Shown here: positions 63,920-64,000 of the stretch, piece after piece
Numbering within the stretch: position 1 is the stretch's first letter
Layout: every line of letters starts with the position of its first letter
Source: Rhodococcus sp. KRD162
GTDB lineage: Bacteria > Actinomycetota > Actinomycetes > Mycobacteriales > Mycobacteriaceae
NCBI RefSeq assembly: GCF_017168335.1
Contig: NZ_JABFAU010000013.1
Location: 24,202-88,201 of the forward strand
Length of the DNA: 64,000 bases
Reading direction: 5' to 3'
Made by a program: the position numbers and the translations under genes
Notes under the pieces: generated by a model
What the model saw: the letters and a program-made list of their open reading frames with translations, nothing else
Told to the model about the DNA's origin: nothing
Databases searched by the model: none

Positions 63920-64000
63920 GGTGGTGTCGTTGTGTCGTCTGTGTCGGACTGTTCGTTGTCGGGTGGGTGGGGGTAGGCGATGATGCCGGATCGTCGGGGT
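63913..64000 (-). CDS. C-terminal tail of a likely DUF222/HNH endonuclease family protein (cut by right edge)
   Basis: On the minus strand a frame is open from the window edge to a TAG at 63913-63915, giving 28 residues ending NEQSDTDDTTTPPF. This Asp/Thr-rich tail closing with PPF is what I remember at the C-terminus of many rhodococcal DUF222 (13E12-type) proteins with an HNH nuclease domain. The catalytic part is outside the window, so the family is a tentative recognition. Confidence 0.5.
   Translation of the reverse strand, partial: PRRSGIIAYPHPPDNEQSDTDDTTTPPF

Noticed and set aside
1..64000. CRISPR arrays, tRNA or rRNA genes, integrases and transposases
   Set aside because: No regularly spaced repeats, cloverleaf sequences, rRNA motifs or recombinase signatures were seen on either strand.

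Overview
The window is high-GC actinobacterial DNA from a member of the Mycobacteriales (Corynebacteriales), most likely Rhodococcus or a close relative. The left third keeps the gene order I know from Mycobacterium tuberculosis (clpC1-lysS-coaX-panD-panC-Rv3603c-Rv3604c-Rv3605c-folK-folB-folP-folE-ftsH ... hpt-tilS-zinc protease-dacB-ppa). Several genes have start codons 6-8 nt after a TAnnnT-like -10 box, which suggests leaderless mRNAs, as is common in this order. No tRNA, rRNA, IS element, integrase or CRISPR array was found.

Region 1 (1-23.1 kb), housekeeping core. A lipase fragment and a beta-lactamase-fold hydrolase precede a long minus-strand block: ClpC, LysS, a rhodanese plus cysteine dioxygenase pair, CoaX/PanD/PanC for pantothenate and CoA, two conserved membrane proteins, FolK/FolB/FolP/FolE for folate, FtsH with an unusually long Pro/Gly/Asn-rich tail, then Hpt, TilS, a zinc metalloprotease and DacB. 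Ppa is divergent. The cysteine dioxygenase gene is preceded by a 12-codon cysteine-rich leader peptide that ordinary gene callers would miss. lsr2, which lies between lysS and clpC1 in M. tuberculosis, is absent here.

Region 2 (23.1-31.6 kb), signalling and ureide catabolism. It holds a PAS protein, a GGDEF protein, a MarR regulator with a crotonase, OHCU decarboxylase, a TetR/membrane-protein pair with a clear double operator, allantoicase, a YbaK-type deacylase and a PLP-dependent cysteine-desulfurase-like enzyme. The last is controlled by a recognisable SAM-IV riboswitch.

Region 3 (31.9-44.8 kb). A 1,321-residue Pls/PosA-type NRPS (A-T, then repeated membrane and left-handed beta-helix domains) is followed 6 nt later by an M1-type aminopeptidase. 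Next come an MFS/GntR pair and a minus-strand run led by a MerR-type promoter: HEAT protein, MerR-HEAT regulator, cupredoxin lipoprotein, DUF2752 protein and two tiny proteins. A FUSC exporter gene ends on that promoter.

Region 4 (44.8-51.3 kb), a probable catabolic unit. It has a GAF regulator, acetoin/diacetyl reductase-like SDR, zinc 2,3-butanediol dehydrogenase, a divergent multi-pass membrane protein and an NTF2-flavin monooxygenase fusion. A 55-bp nested dyad built from GTTGCAC/GTGCAAC lies between the divergent genes, and related TGCAAC copies precede the monooxygenase.

Region 5 (51.4-64 kb), accessory enzymes and regulators. It contains a carboxylesterase, an aldo/keto reductase, a MarR operon (DJ-1-like, MarR, membrane protein) with two operators, a small kinase divergent from an ArsR-SRPBCC pair with a shared operator, an iron-siderophore binding lipoprotein with an IdeR box, acyl-CoA dehydrogenase plus SDR, a sulfurtransferase, an old-yellow-enzyme-type oxidoreductase, and the C-terminal tail of a likely DUF222/HNH protein at the right edge. 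Long perfect inverted repeats lie directly on or next to several stop codons and look like U-tract-less terminators.
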